Positions 1 through 7,408 of a stretch of DNA of 10,901 nt are shown in pieces. Both the position numbers and the translations under genes were made by a program. A model generated the notes under the pieces. It made no database searches and was not told where the DNA came from. It saw only the letters and a program-made list of their open reading frames with translations. Each line of letters begins with the position of its first letter. The first letter of the stretch is position 1. The stretch is from assembly GCA_937982515.1 (NCBI GenBank), contig CALJMB010000255.1:1-10901 (forward strand), given 5' to 3'. This DNA is from an uncultured Balneolaceae bacterium. GTDB taxonomy: Bacteria > Bacteroidota > Rhodothermia > Balneolales > Balneolaceae.

Positions 1-36
1 CTACAGTTCTACAGTTTGTTGCACCCTCTGCCTGAG

Positions 37-570
37 TCAGGAATCTTTATATTTCTCGATTATACTAACAGCTTTCTCATAGTCTGCCTCGGGCCCGTTA
101 CTCCCCATAGATGATTCGATGTAGTTGCCGTTTGCATCGACAAACACTTTATAAGGAATACCCTGAACCCGGAGTTTCTGATGAAGCTTGTCTGCATCCA
201 GCAGATAGACGAAATCGTAATCGTGATTTGAAATAAACTTCCGGGCATCTTCTTCGGTGTCTGCAAAACCCGGAGTGACGGCCAGAACAACGAAATCATC
301 CGGATAGTCGCTCATCAGTTTCTGCATAGTCGGAAAACTATCCAGGCAGGGCTTACACCATGTCTCCCAGAAATCGATCAGAACTACCTTCCCTTTAAAT
401 TCAGATAATGCCACAGTATTTCCATCAAAATCCTCAAAGCCGGCCTGTTCCACATAATCGGCGGGCTGCATGGCCTCTTGCTGTTGTTTTGAACTATTCT
501 CCTGCTTGCCACAGCTGATAAACGCCACAACAACCAAGGCCATTACGCTCATATTTTTTAGGGAGTACAT
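37..570 (-). CDS. TlpA-like thioredoxin-fold lipoprotein
   Basis: The 177-residue protein starts with a short hydrophobic segment (residues 8-19) ending in a lipobox-like FISC with Cys20, so it is probably a lipoprotein anchored in an envelope membrane. A polar linker (21-40) leads into a TlpA/ResA-type thioredoxin fold: KVVLIDFW at 61-68, the redox motif WCKPC at 71-75, and the conserved cis-proline region GIPYKVFVD at 137-145 (Pro139). Both active-site cysteines (72 and 75) are present. Family knowledge suggests a thiol-disulfide reductase acting on envelope proteins, for example in cytochrome c maturation, or a peroxiredoxin-like role; the partner cannot be told. The usual WATWC is WETWC here. 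The start at 570 leaves a short basic n-region; ATG at 552 is an alternative that would shorten it. There is no strong ribosome-binding site. It is transcribed divergently from susC and has no visible operon partner in the window. Confidence 0.88.
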   Translation of the reverse strand: MYSLKNMSVMALVVVAFISCGKQENSSKQQQEAMQPADYVEQAGFEDFDGNTVALSEFKGKVVLIDFWETWCKPCLDSFPTMQKLMSDYPDDFVVLAVTPGFADTEEDARKFISNHDYDFVYLLDADKLHQKLRVQGIPYKVFVDANGNYIESSMGSNGPEADYEKAVSIIEKYKDS

Positions 571-1092
571 AAGAGTTGAATCCGTTTCCTGTTACGATTT
601 TATCTTTATTACTGAAGCTATACTATAAACGGCAGGTAAAGTAAGAAATTTCGGGAGGGTGTCTTAATTAATTTTCCTGCCAGGACGATCTCGTAAGGTA
701 TAGCGCGAAGAGCCTGTCCCCAACATGCCCGAGACAAACTCTTCAAAGGGAAACACTTCCTCAAATGATCTCAAACCACTTAGCACGTGTTAAAAGGATT
801 CCGAGGCGGCTAACGCTAATTCAATATATAGCCCTTCGTCACTGCATATGTCGTCTCATCACAAATAGATTAGACCGTAATGACAGAGTTTATAGCCTGA
901 TCCCATTCTGTGAAAAGTTTTCAAAGGCATGATGCTTATGGGTTATTCGTGCAGGACATATATACAGCGGGGTGTGGTTTCTGCAATCGTTAAACGCCTG
1001 ATCATTTTATAGCTTTGCCCTTAAATAGTTATTTACTGTAATATTTACATGTACCTATCAAAATAATAAGAGTTAATGCCAATCATACTGCT
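571..1092. other. Divergent intergenic region, tlpA-like / susC
   Basis: These 522 bases hold no credible gene in any frame. They must contain the promoters for both divergent genes. The visible structure is the susC -7 box near 1010, a short perfect palindrome (TGAAAA, G, TTTTCA) at 911-923 that could be an operator, and four forward copies of TATAGC (699, 827, 891, 1008) with one reverse copy at 617. The tlpA-like gene has no clear promoter box. I see no tRNA, riboswitch or transposon remnant. Confidence 0.6.
1010..1017 (+). promoter_or_regulatory. Bacteroidota-type -7 box for susC
   Basis: TAGCTTTG is an exact match to the TAnnTTTG -7 consensus known from Bacteroidota housekeeping promoters. 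It lies 75 bases before the susC ATG, giving an expected leader of roughly 65-70 bases. No good TTG -33 element is visible at the usual distance (only TTA at 990-992), so the call rests on the -7 box and its position. Confidence 0.55.
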
Positions 1093-4077
1093 ATGAATAC
1101 ACCTTATAGAACCTTACTTCTTGCGGCTGTTCTGGTGCTTATGTCACAAAATGCACTGGCACAGTTTACCGTCAGAGGTACGATAACCGATCAAAATACC
1201 GGAGAGGCTCTGATAGGAGCCAATGTGTACGATGAGGCTTCTGGCGCCGGTACAACCACAAATATTGAAGGAGAGTTTTCTATTGAACTGCCCGGACAGG
1301 CCGCTAATTTGCGGGTTACCTATATAGGATACATCTCAATAAATATGGAAGTATCTGCCAACAATCCGGAAGTAACCATCCGGCTCCGCCCCGATGTGGC
1401 AAACCTCGAAGAAGTGGTCGTTACGGGTTTGGCCAGCACCATAAAGCGGCAGAACCTGGCCAACGCCGTATCTACGGTAAGTGCTGAAGAGCTGACAGGG
1501 ACAGTGGCTCCCCCGACTATAGACAACGCCCTCTCAGGGAAACTGCCCGGAGTTAATATCCGAAGCAATTCCGGTGCGCCTGGTGGCGGCTTTAACGTTC
1601 AGCTGCGGGGAGTCAGTACCCTGGGGGCCGGATCGTCACAGCCTCTCTACGTTATTGACGGTGTATATGTTAATAACTCTACCATCAGCAATGGCCGCTA
1701 TCAAATTACGGGAGCTACAGGATCGGGAGAGGATAACGGAGGGAACCGGCTCGCGGATCTGAACCCTGATGACATTCAAAGTATTGAAATACTAAAAGGC
1801 CCTTCTGCGGCAGCTATTTATGGCCAGCGGGCCAACGCGGGCGTAGTAATCATTACCACCAAACGGGGAAGCGCCGGCGACACGCAGGTTAGTGTGGAAC
1901 AGAATACAGGATTCTCGAGCGCCCTGAACTTATTGGGGGTTGCATCCTGGAATGAAGAGAAGATTCGAAGTTTTTACCCCGAAGAGCCCCGCCAAAGCCA
2001 GGAGATACAACGCTATCAGGATGCGGTTGCATCGGGTAACCTGTTTGATTATGAGCGGGAAGTGTATGGCAATACGGGATTTCTGTCTCAATCGAATATA
2101 AGCGTCTCCGGCGGTAACGCCCAAACGCGGTTCTATGTCTCCGGCGGATATCACTCTGAAGAAGGAATCATTCGAAACACCCTGTTTAACAGAGGTTCCC
2201 TACGCGCTAACCTCGATCATAATATCACAGAGCGTATCCGGGTGTCCTCTAATTCCAGTTTTATTAAAACAGACAACCAGCGGGGATTTACCGGAAACCA
2301 AAACGGAACGGGAGGCTCTATAGGATATACCATCTCCGCTACCCCCGCCTACGCACAGCTCTTTCCCGATGTAGAGGGCAACTATCCCATCAACCCCTAT
2401 TTTGCGGATAATCCGCTTGCTATAATTGCTCATGCAAAGAATGACGAAGATATCACCCGGTTCATACAGTCTCTGGGCCTTGAAGCCGACATCTATCAGG
2501 GCCATGCCTCTGTTCTTTCCGTCTCTGTAAAAGGTGGTTTTGACTATCTGAATTACAACAGTATGGTCTACTTCCCCGAGTTTCTGCAAAATCAACAGGC
2601 CACTTCCAATCCGGGTGATGTGATCCATACGGCTAATGACAACCTGAATACCAACCTGCAGGCTGTATTACTATTTAATAACGACCTGGATACGGGGATC
2701 GGCAGCATGAGCTTAAGTACCCAGGTCGGCTTCTCCCGCTTTGACCAGCAGCAAAACCGGCAACAACTGCGCGGGCAGGGGCTGGTACCCGGACAAACGA
2801 GCATTGGCCAATCGGAAGTTCAATCGGTATTAAATCAAAGCGAACAGCAGATTATCGACTTAGGTTGGTTTGGCCAACAGGAAGTAAACTGGGACGATAA
2901 GCTGATTGCCACCGTAGGTGCCCGCCTCGATCGTTCTTCCCTGAACTACACACAGGATGATTACCATTTCTATCCCAAAGCTTCACTGGCAGCCAACATC
3001 ACCAATTTTGATTTCTGGACCATCGATGCCTTTGAACAGCTTAAACTCCGCGTGGCGTATGGCGAAACCGGGGGGCTGCCAAATTTCGGCGATACCTTCC
3101 TGGCGCTGAATGGGGTGAACATCGGCGGAAATCTCGGGTTAACCATTTCCTCCCGCGACATCGACCCCACACTGGTTCCCGAACGGGCCAAGGAGCTTGA
3201 GTTCGGTACGGATCTGGTCTTTTTAGAAGGCCGGCTTTCTTTCACCGCCACCTACTACAGGAAAACGGTTGAAGACCTGATTCTCGACCTCCCTACCCCC
3301 AGCTCAACCGGCGTGACGGCCATCGCCACCAACGCGGCCGAGCTGGTGAACAACGGCATAGAACTGGGGCTGAATGTATCCCCGGTACGCACTTCCGGCT
3401 TTTCATGGACCTCAAATCTGCTGTTCTGGTCTAACAAATCAGAAATCACCGAACTAACCATACCCGATGATGTGTCGGGCGGATTCGGGGTCTCTCTCGG
3501 TAATTATCTGCTGCAAGAAGGGTACTCGCCTACAACCATTGTAGGCATTCCGCTGACCGAAAGCGGCGAACCGCGTTATACCATCTATGGCAACGCCCAG
3601 CCCATCTTTCAGATGTCATTTGGTAATGAGATCGCTCTATACCGGAACTTCCAGTTCAACTTCCTTTTCCACTGGAGCCAGGGCAATCACAACGTAAACC
3701 TCTACCAGTTTCTGACAGATGGAGGGGGAACCTCGGCCGACTGGAATGACAATAGCGGCGACGGTACACCGATGGGCAGTCTGCGTCTGAGCCAGCGTCC
3801 GCCCGAATCCTATGTACAGGATGCCAGCTATGTAAAACTCAGGGAAGTGGGACTATACTACACCGTACCTGTCGATTTTCTCAGCCGAACCTTCGGAGGT
3901 GTCGTGAACCGCATCCGTCTGGGCGTATCGGGCAGTAACTTGTGGATGTGGACGGCTTATGACGGATATGACCCAGAGGTTTCTACCTTCGGAACCCAGG
4001 CCATCAACCAATCCATCGATGTGGCCCAATATCCTTCATCCCGGAAAGTGCTTTTCAATGTGAAGTTAGACTTTTAA
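1093..4077 (+). CDS. SusC/RagA-family TonB-dependent outer-membrane transporter
   Basis: The 994-residue protein has a signal peptide with probable cleavage after ALA (23/24). A carboxypeptidase-regulatory-like beta-sandwich follows at about 25-98. A TonB-box-like LEEVVVTG (105-112) leads into the plug domain (about 115-260), which carries the SusC signatures QLRGVSTLG (170-178) and PLYVIDGVYV (184-193). The rest is a beta-barrel ending in RKVLFNVKLDF with the terminal aromatic residue expected of outer-membrane barrels. The length is normal for the family. It should import a nutrient, usually an oligosaccharide or peptide, across the outer membrane with energy from TonB-ExbBD, working with the SusD-like lipoprotein encoded 20 bases downstream. 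No N-terminal STN domain is seen, so direct anti-sigma signalling is unlikely. The substrate is unknown: no degradative enzyme lies nearby. The start is supported by the signal peptide; there is no Shine-Dalgarno, as is common in this phylum. Confidence 0.95.
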   Translation: MNTPYRTLLLAAVLVLMSQNALAQFTVRGTITDQNTGEALIGANVYDEASGAGTTTNIEGEFSIELPGQAANLRVTYIGYISINMEVSANNPEVTIRLRPDVANLEEVVVTGLASTIKRQNLANAVSTVSAEELTGTVAPPTIDNALSGKLPGVNIRSNSGAPGGGFNVQLRGVSTLGAGSSQPLYVIDGVYVNNSTISNGRYQITGATGSGEDNGGNRLADLNPDDIQSIEILKGPSAAAIYGQRANAGVVIITTKRGSAGDTQVSVEQNTGFSSALNLLGVASWNEEKIRSFYPEEPRQSQEIQRYQDAVASGNLFDYEREVYGNTGFLSQSNISVSGGNAQTRFYVSGGYHSEEGIIRNTLFNRGSLRANLDHNITERIRVSSNSSFIKTDNQRGFTGNQNGTGGSIGYTISATPAYAQLFPDVEGNYPINPYFADNPLAIIAHAKNDEDITRFIQSLGLEADIYQGHASVLSVSVKGGFDYLNYNSMVYFPEFLQNQQATSNPGDVIHTANDNLNTNLQAVLLFNNDLDTGIGSMSLSTQVGFSRFDQQQNRQQLRGQGLVPGQTSIGQSEVQSVLNQSEQQIIDLGWFGQQEVNWDDKLIATVGARLDRSSLNYTQDDYHFYPKASLAANITNFDFWTIDAFEQLKLRVAYGETGGLPNFGDTFLALNGVNIGGNLGLTISSRDIDPTLVPERAKELEFGTDLVFLEGRLSFTATYYRKTVEDLILDLPTPSSTGVTAIATNAAELVNNGIELGLNVSPVRTSGFSWTSNLLFWSNKSEITELTIPDDVSGGFGVSLGNYLLQEGYSPTTIVGIPLTESGEPRYTIYGNAQPIFQMSFGNEIALYRNFQFNFLFHWSQGNHNVNLYQFLTDGGGTSADWNDNSGDGTPMGSLRLSQRPPESYVQDASYVKLREVGLYYTVPVDFLSRTFGGVVNRIRLGVSGSNLWMWTAYDGYDPEVSTFGTQAINQSIDVAQYPSSRKVLFNVKLDF

Positions 4078-4097
4078 TCTCCAAGAAATTCAGACCT

Positions 4098-5489
4098 ATG
4101 ACTACGTTAAAAACTTCAACATGTATTCTGATGCTGGCGATAACCGGGTTAGCCGCATGTGATCTGGTCGATCCCAACCGCATCAACGATCCGAACAACC
4201 CTTCTGTAAACGAAGTACTGGAAAACGCCACGCCGGGGCAGCTTCAAAATTTGGCCTCGGGACTGGAATCGCGCCACCGCGGAAGTACCGTCGGGGCTTT
4301 GGACTTCACCGGAAGCCTCGGGCGGGAGTTCTACCCGATGTACGCCTCGGATCCCCGCTTTATGGACCAGTGGCTTGGCCTTGACAAAAACATCAACGCC
4401 GAAACCGAGGAGAGTTTCTACCAGGCCGGACAGATCTGGTCTGTTCCTTACGGGGCTATTAAACAGGCGAACCTTCTGTTACAGGCTGTGCAAAACACCG
4501 GCGCCCTGACCGAACAAGAAGCTAACGGGTACCTGGGCTTTGCCAAAACCATCAAGGCGTTTCAGTACCTTATACCGCTGCTTACCCACGGGAAGGATGC
4601 CAATACGGGAGGCATTCGCTTTGATGTAGCAGATCCGCTTAATCCGGGACCCTTTATCTCCTTTGACGAAGGCCTTACCCGGATCAGAGCACTGCTTGAC
4701 GAAGCGCAGACAGATCTGGAAAATGCCGGCAGCAGCTTCGCTTTCAATCTCACCAACGGGCTGGCATCTTTCAATACCCCCGCAACGTTTATCATTCTGA
4801 ACCGGGCCATCGACGCGCGGACAGCTATTTATGCTGAAGACTGGGGCGGAGCTATCCAATCGTTAGAAGCCGCCGAACCGTTCTTTGAACTGGCGCAGGG
4901 AGAAGATGTGATGAATAAAGGAGCCTACTTTGTATATAGCGGGCCGCCCGATCAATTCAACCCCTACTACTATCCCCCCAATGCCGCCACCAACCAGATA
5001 TTGATGGTGCATCCTTCTATGATTGATGACGCGGAAGCGGGCGATGAGCGGGTCGTCCAAAAGTTTTTTGAACGGGATGATGCGGTGATCCAGGTGGGGC
5101 TCTCCTCTGCCTATCAGGATGCACGCTTCGAGTCTAACACATCTCCCGTGCCCTGGATAAGAAATGAAGAATTGATTCTGATCTATGCCGAAGCCAAAGC
5201 GCAGCGCAATGAAGGAACCGACCTGGCCAATGCTGTTGATGCCATAAACCTCGTGCGGCAAACCTGGAACCTGGCACCATTCGCCAGTACCGACCGGGAA
5301 GATGTTATCGATCAGATTCTTTTTGAACGGCGCTACTCGCTCTGGGGAGAGTTCGGCCATCGCTGGCTCGACGCCATCCGTTACGAACAACTGGATGAAC
5401 TCCCGACCGATGGCGGCCAGATCTTCAGGTATGTTGCCCGACCGCTCAGTGAAAATACCTGGGAAGATTTTGCCGGCAATAATAACTGA
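4098..5489 (+). CDS. SusD/RagB-family nutrient-binding outer-membrane lipoprotein
   Basis: The 463-residue protein begins with a lipoprotein signal peptide ending in LAAC (Cys21), followed by acidic residues, as is common for surface-exposed lipoproteins of Bacteroidota. The C-terminal half has the hallmark SusD segments: LILIYAEAKAQ (359-369), an LVRQTWNLAPF-type stretch, and FERRYSLWGEFGHRWLDAIR (409-428). The body is alpha-helical and TPR-like in character. The length is at the short end of the family (typically about 450-600). By family knowledge it forms the lid on the SusC-like transporter and binds the incoming substrate at the cell surface. It is almost certainly co-transcribed with the upstream susC-like gene. 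The ligand cannot be predicted. The following 400 bases are repeat-rich with no third gene of the operon. Confidence 0.94.
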   Translation: MTTLKTSTCILMLAITGLAACDLVDPNRINDPNNPSVNEVLENATPGQLQNLASGLESRHRGSTVGALDFTGSLGREFYPMYASDPRFMDQWLGLDKNINAETEESFYQAGQIWSVPYGAIKQANLLLQAVQNTGALTEQEANGYLGFAKTIKAFQYLIPLLTHGKDANTGGIRFDVADPLNPGPFISFDEGLTRIRALLDEAQTDLENAGSSFAFNLTNGLASFNTPATFIILNRAIDARTAIYAEDWGGAIQSLEAAEPFFELAQGEDVMNKGAYFVYSGPPDQFNPYYYPPNAATNQILMVHPSMIDDAEAGDERVVQKFFERDDAVIQVGLSSAYQDARFESNTSPVPWIRNEELILIYAEAKAQRNEGTDLANAVDAINLVRQTWNLAPFASTDREDVIDQILFERRYSLWGEFGHRWLDAIRYEQLDELPTDGGQIFRYVARPLSENTWEDFAGNNN

Positions 5490-5522
5490 GCGTGAAATAA
5501 GAAGCGGCGCTTTAAAATGCAT

Positions 5523-5550
5523 CCCTTGAGGGAGAAGGGTTATTACGTTT
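5523..5550 (+). terminator. Weak possible terminator after susD
   Basis: CCCTT (5523-5527) pairs with AAGGG (5535-5539) around a 7-base loop, followed by an uneven T-rich run. It is the nearest candidate end for the susCD transcript, 34 bases after the stop, but the stem is short and the U-tract is broken. The strong terminator at 5965-5990 could do the job instead. Confidence 0.25.
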
Positions 5551-5567
5551 TCCTTGAACTCCCGTCT

Positions 5568-5598
5568 CGTTCCTCCGCCAGTTGGCGGATGCGGAACG
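5568..5598. repeat. REP-like hairpin
   Basis: CGTTCC followed by TCCGCCA (5568-5580) pairs with TGGCGGA (5583-5589) and GGAACG (5593-5598). This is a 13-bp stem with a 2-base loop and a 3-base bulge on the 3' side. It looks like an imperfect palindromic REP unit. Confidence 0.6.
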
Positions 5599-5613
5599 CC
5601 CGGCCTGCAGTGT

Positions 5614-5681
5614 GGTGCTCTGCCCCGGTGCCGGTTCGAGGCAGCAGAGCAGCCTCGGGCCGCGTCCCGGGGCAGAGCACC
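5614..5681. repeat. 15-bp perfect inverted repeat with nested inner hairpin
   Basis: GGTGCTCTGCCCCGG (5614-5628) is perfectly complementary to 5667-5681. Inside it, CGAGGC (5637-5642) pairs with GCCTCG (5652-5657) around a 9-base loop. TCTCGT (5565-5570) can also pair with ACGAGA (5685-5690) outside it, in competition with the hairpin at 5568-5598. The result could be a branched structure of about 125 bases. Confidence 0.65.
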
Positions 5682-5776
5682 GGGACGAGATCGAACTGAA
5701 CATAACAGCCCCGCCTGGGGAGTCTACTCCCCGGCCTTCTTATACGGATTTCATTTCTTGATGTCAGTGCAAATTG

Positions 5777-5796
5777 CCCCGGCTTTTGAGCCGGGG
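5777..5796. repeat. 8-bp perfect hairpin
   Basis: CCCCGGCT (5777-5784) pairs with AGCCGGGG (5789-5796) across a TTTG loop. There is no T-tract after it, so it is not a standard terminator. A related but shorter copy of the same core occurs at 5859-5874. Confidence 0.6.
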
Positions 5797-5805
5797 ATCA
5801 CCATG

Positions 5806-5825
5806 AGCCCTGACAAGACAGGGCT
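5806..5825. repeat. 7-bp perfect hairpin
   Basis: AGCCCTG (5806-5812) pairs with CAGGGCT (5819-5825) across a 6-base loop. Only TT follows, so it would be a poor terminator. It sits between two CCGGC-core hairpins. Confidence 0.5.
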
Positions 5826-5858
5826 TTAGCCCTTCCGGCTCTGGGTCTTGCCTTATCC

Positions 5859-5874
5859 CCGGCTTAAATGCCGG
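5859..5874. repeat. 5-bp hairpin, diverged copy of the 5777 hairpin
   Basis: CCGGC (5859-5863) pairs with GCCGG (5870-5874) across TTAAAT. The surrounding text (CCCCGGCTT) repeats the start of the hairpin at 5777, suggesting two copies of one repeat unit in the same orientation. Confidence 0.4.
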
Positions 5875-5889
5875 AGCCATTGAGTGCAC

Positions 5890-5898
5890 TGGTATAAT
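5890..5898 (+). promoter_or_regulatory. Possible extended -10 promoter element
   Basis: TGGTATAAT is a perfect match to the sigma70 extended -10 (TGnTATAAT). It sits at the edge of the repeat block, about 70 bases before an intrinsic terminator. No good -35 is present. This is not the TAnnTTTG form typical of Bacteroidota, so the call is tentative. Confidence 0.3.
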
Positions 5899-5990
5899 GA
5901 GATGGAATCCGTATTAAATGCTAATTCCGAACGTACGCTGAACAAACCGCAGACCAGATTAAACAAAGCCTCCTCAGGGGAGGCTTTTTT
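5899..5990 (+). ncRNA. Possible small RNA or lhgO leader/attenuator
   Basis: A transcript from the TATAAT at 5893-5898 to the terminator at 5965-5990 would be about 85 bases. It has one weak internal stem (GGAAT 5904-5908 with ATTCC 5924-5928) and the palindrome CGTACG (5932-5937). I recognise no riboswitch or known RNA family. It could equally be unused spacer ahead of a terminator that ends read-through from susCD. Confidence 0.25.
5965..5990 (+). terminator. Strong intrinsic terminator upstream of lhgO
   Basis: AAAGCCTCC (5965-5973) pairs perfectly with GGAGGCTTT (5979-5987) around a 5-base loop, and the T-run continues to 5990. It is the best terminator in the window on the plus strand. 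Because the arms begin with A's and end with T's it could also work on the minus strand. It separates susCD and the repeat block from lhgO. Confidence 0.8.
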
Positions 5991-6066
5991 ATATTGGGAT
6001 AATATATCCAGGTTTAATAGTTTCAGGGGCAATAAATTTTTGTTACTGACCTACTTTCTTATCTCA

Positions 6067-7269
6067 ATGACGTACGATTTTATCATAGTCGGAGCCGGTA
6101 TCGTCGGCCTCTCGGCAGCTTATAAACTATCTGTAATACACCCCGGCCTGAAGATTCTCGTTCTCGAAAAAGAAAATCGTGTTGCCGCTCACCAAACGGG
6201 CAACAATTCAGGGGTTATCCACTCGGGCATCTACTATAAGCCCAACAGTTACCGGGCCAGAAACTGTGTGCAGGGCCGTCATCAGCTGGTAGATTTCTGC
6301 GAAGAACATAACGTTGCTTACGATATCTGCGGAAAGGTGATTGTAGCCACCGATGAGAAAGAACTGCCCCGGCTGGATGCAATCTTTGAGACAGGAAAAA
6401 TCAACGGGATCGAAGATATCAAAATTATAGACGCGCAGGAACTGGCGGAGATTGAACCGTACGCCAGCGGACTCAAAGCCATCCACGTGCCCTGCGCGGG
6501 GATTGTTGATTTTACTGATGTTTGTATAAAGCTCAGGCAGCTTATTGAAAAGGCCGGTAACCGGGTGATGCTTTCCCATCCTGTAACGCACATCACCCAC
6601 TCGCAGGGCACGGTAACAGCAATGACCCCTTCAGGAGCCTTCACCGCGAAATATCTGATCAACTGCGCGGGACTGTACTCTGACCGCGTGGCGGCCTCGG
6701 CAGGAGTTAAGACACCCGTCCAGATTGTCCCGTTCCGGGGCGAGTACTTCGAACTGAAGCCCAAAGCCGAGCATATGGTAAAGGGACTCATCTACCCTAT
6801 GCCGAATCCTGAGTTCCCTTTTCTGGGCGTTCACTTTACCCGCATGGCACTGGGTGGGGTGGAGTGCGGTCCCAACGCGGTATTCGCATTTAAACGCGAA
6901 GGCTACGACAAACTCTCCTTCAACCTGGAAGAGACGATAGAGACCATAAACTTCCCCGGATTCTGGAATCTGGCCAGACAACATTGGCGGATGGGGATGG
7001 AGGAATACTACCGCTCTCTCTCCAGGCGAGCCTTTGTAAAAGGCCTGCAAAAGCTGATTCCCTCTATTCAAGCCTCGGATTTAATCCCCGCCCCTTCAGG
7101 AGTCCGCGCCATGGCCCTGCAACCGGACGGCAATATTCTGAACGACTTTTATATCGAGACCACCCGAAATGAAATCCACGTACTCAATGCCCCTAGTCCA
7201 GCCGCTACAGCCGGCCTGGCTATCGGAGATGAGATTGTACAACGCGCCGCTGCCAGCTTCGGCCTGTGA
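6067..7269 (+). CDS. lhgO: L-2-hydroxyglutarate oxidase (LhgO/YgaF type)
   Basis: This 400-residue FAD-dependent DAO-family enzyme oxidises L-2-hydroxyglutarate to 2-oxoglutarate, with electrons passed to quinone (as known for E. coli LhgO) or oxygen. The N-terminal MTYDFIIVGAGIVG holds the FAD dinucleotide-binding GxGxxG (9-14), and Glu34 is the expected ribose-binding acid. HQTGNNSGVIHSGIYY (42-57), PFRGEYF (222-228), GPNAVFAFKREGY and NAPSPAAT (374-381) closely follow E. coli LhgO as I remember it. The open frame extends up to an ATG at 5884, but that extension has no family match and contains the intrinsic terminator at 5965-5990, so I place the start at 6067, where the protein lines up with the family from residue 1. 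No Shine-Dalgarno is seen. No clear promoter is seen in 5991-6066; TAAATTTT at 6033 is a weak -7 candidate. The next gene encodes a candidate D-enantiomer dehydrogenase. Confidence 0.93.
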   Translation: MTYDFIIVGAGIVGLSAAYKLSVIHPGLKILVLEKENRVAAHQTGNNSGVIHSGIYYKPNSYRARNCVQGRHQLVDFCEEHNVAYDICGKVIVATDEKELPRLDAIFETGKINGIEDIKIIDAQELAEIEPYASGLKAIHVPCAGIVDFTDVCIKLRQLIEKAGNRVMLSHPVTHITHSQGTVTAMTPSGAFTAKYLINCAGLYSDRVAASAGVKTPVQIVPFRGEYFELKPKAEHMVKGLIYPMPNPEFPFLGVHFTRMALGGVECGPNAVFAFKREGYDKLSFNLEETIETINFPGFWNLARQHWRMGMEEYYRSLSRRAFVKGLQKLIPSIQASDLIPAPSGVRAMALQPDGNILNDFYIETTRNEIHVLNAPSPAATAGLAIGDEIVQRAAASFGL

Positions 7270-7355
7270 TAAATAGCCGCGGGTTTTCACTGATGAACGT
7301 GGTGGAAAGAGCCACAGATGGGCGCAGATTGGAGGAGTAGGGTTCTTGGGTAGGA

Positions 7356-7370
7356 CGGGCATCCTGCCCG
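7356..7370. repeat. Small GC-rich hairpin
   Basis: CGGGCA (7356-7361) pairs with TGCCCG (7365-7370) across a 3-base loop. No T-run follows, so a terminator role for lhgO is unlikely. Confidence 0.45.
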
Positions 7371-7408
7371 GCATTTCCAGCCCGCGGCGGGGCAGGGAAC
7401 AGTGAACG

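Larger units (their letters stand above)
5490..5889. repeat. Hairpin-rich repetitive intergenic block
   Basis: This stretch holds no credible gene; its short open frames are low-complexity and run through inverted repeats. It contains at least five distinct hairpins listed separately: 5568-5598, 5614-5681, 5777-5796, 5806-5825 and 5859-5874. The dense packing and the GC-rich, self-complementary text resemble REP/BIME-type intergenic repeats. Whether they are multi-copy in the genome cannot be seen from one window. Confidence 0.6.

Noticed and set aside
1..16. Tandem 8-base CTACAGTT duplication at the window edge
   Set aside because: Only two short copies are visible and the sequence is cut by the window boundary, so nothing can be concluded.
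571..1092. A tRNA, riboswitch or decayed gene in the divergent intergenic region
   Set aside because: No cloverleaf, known leader motif or frame with family resemblance could be found.
2200..2628. A 142-residue antisense open frame over susC
   Set aside because: It is a shadow of the SusC barrel sequence; the composition follows the complementary codons and no motif is seen.
4863..5522. A 219-residue antisense open frame over susD
   Set aside because: It is the reverse-strand shadow of a firmly identified SusD-like gene, with no family resemblance of its own.
5554..5829. A 91-residue open frame after susD, with overlapping shorter ones at 5517-5703
   Set aside because: It runs straight through several perfect hairpins, is rich in Arg/Pro/Ala from GC-rich repeat text, and resembles no family.
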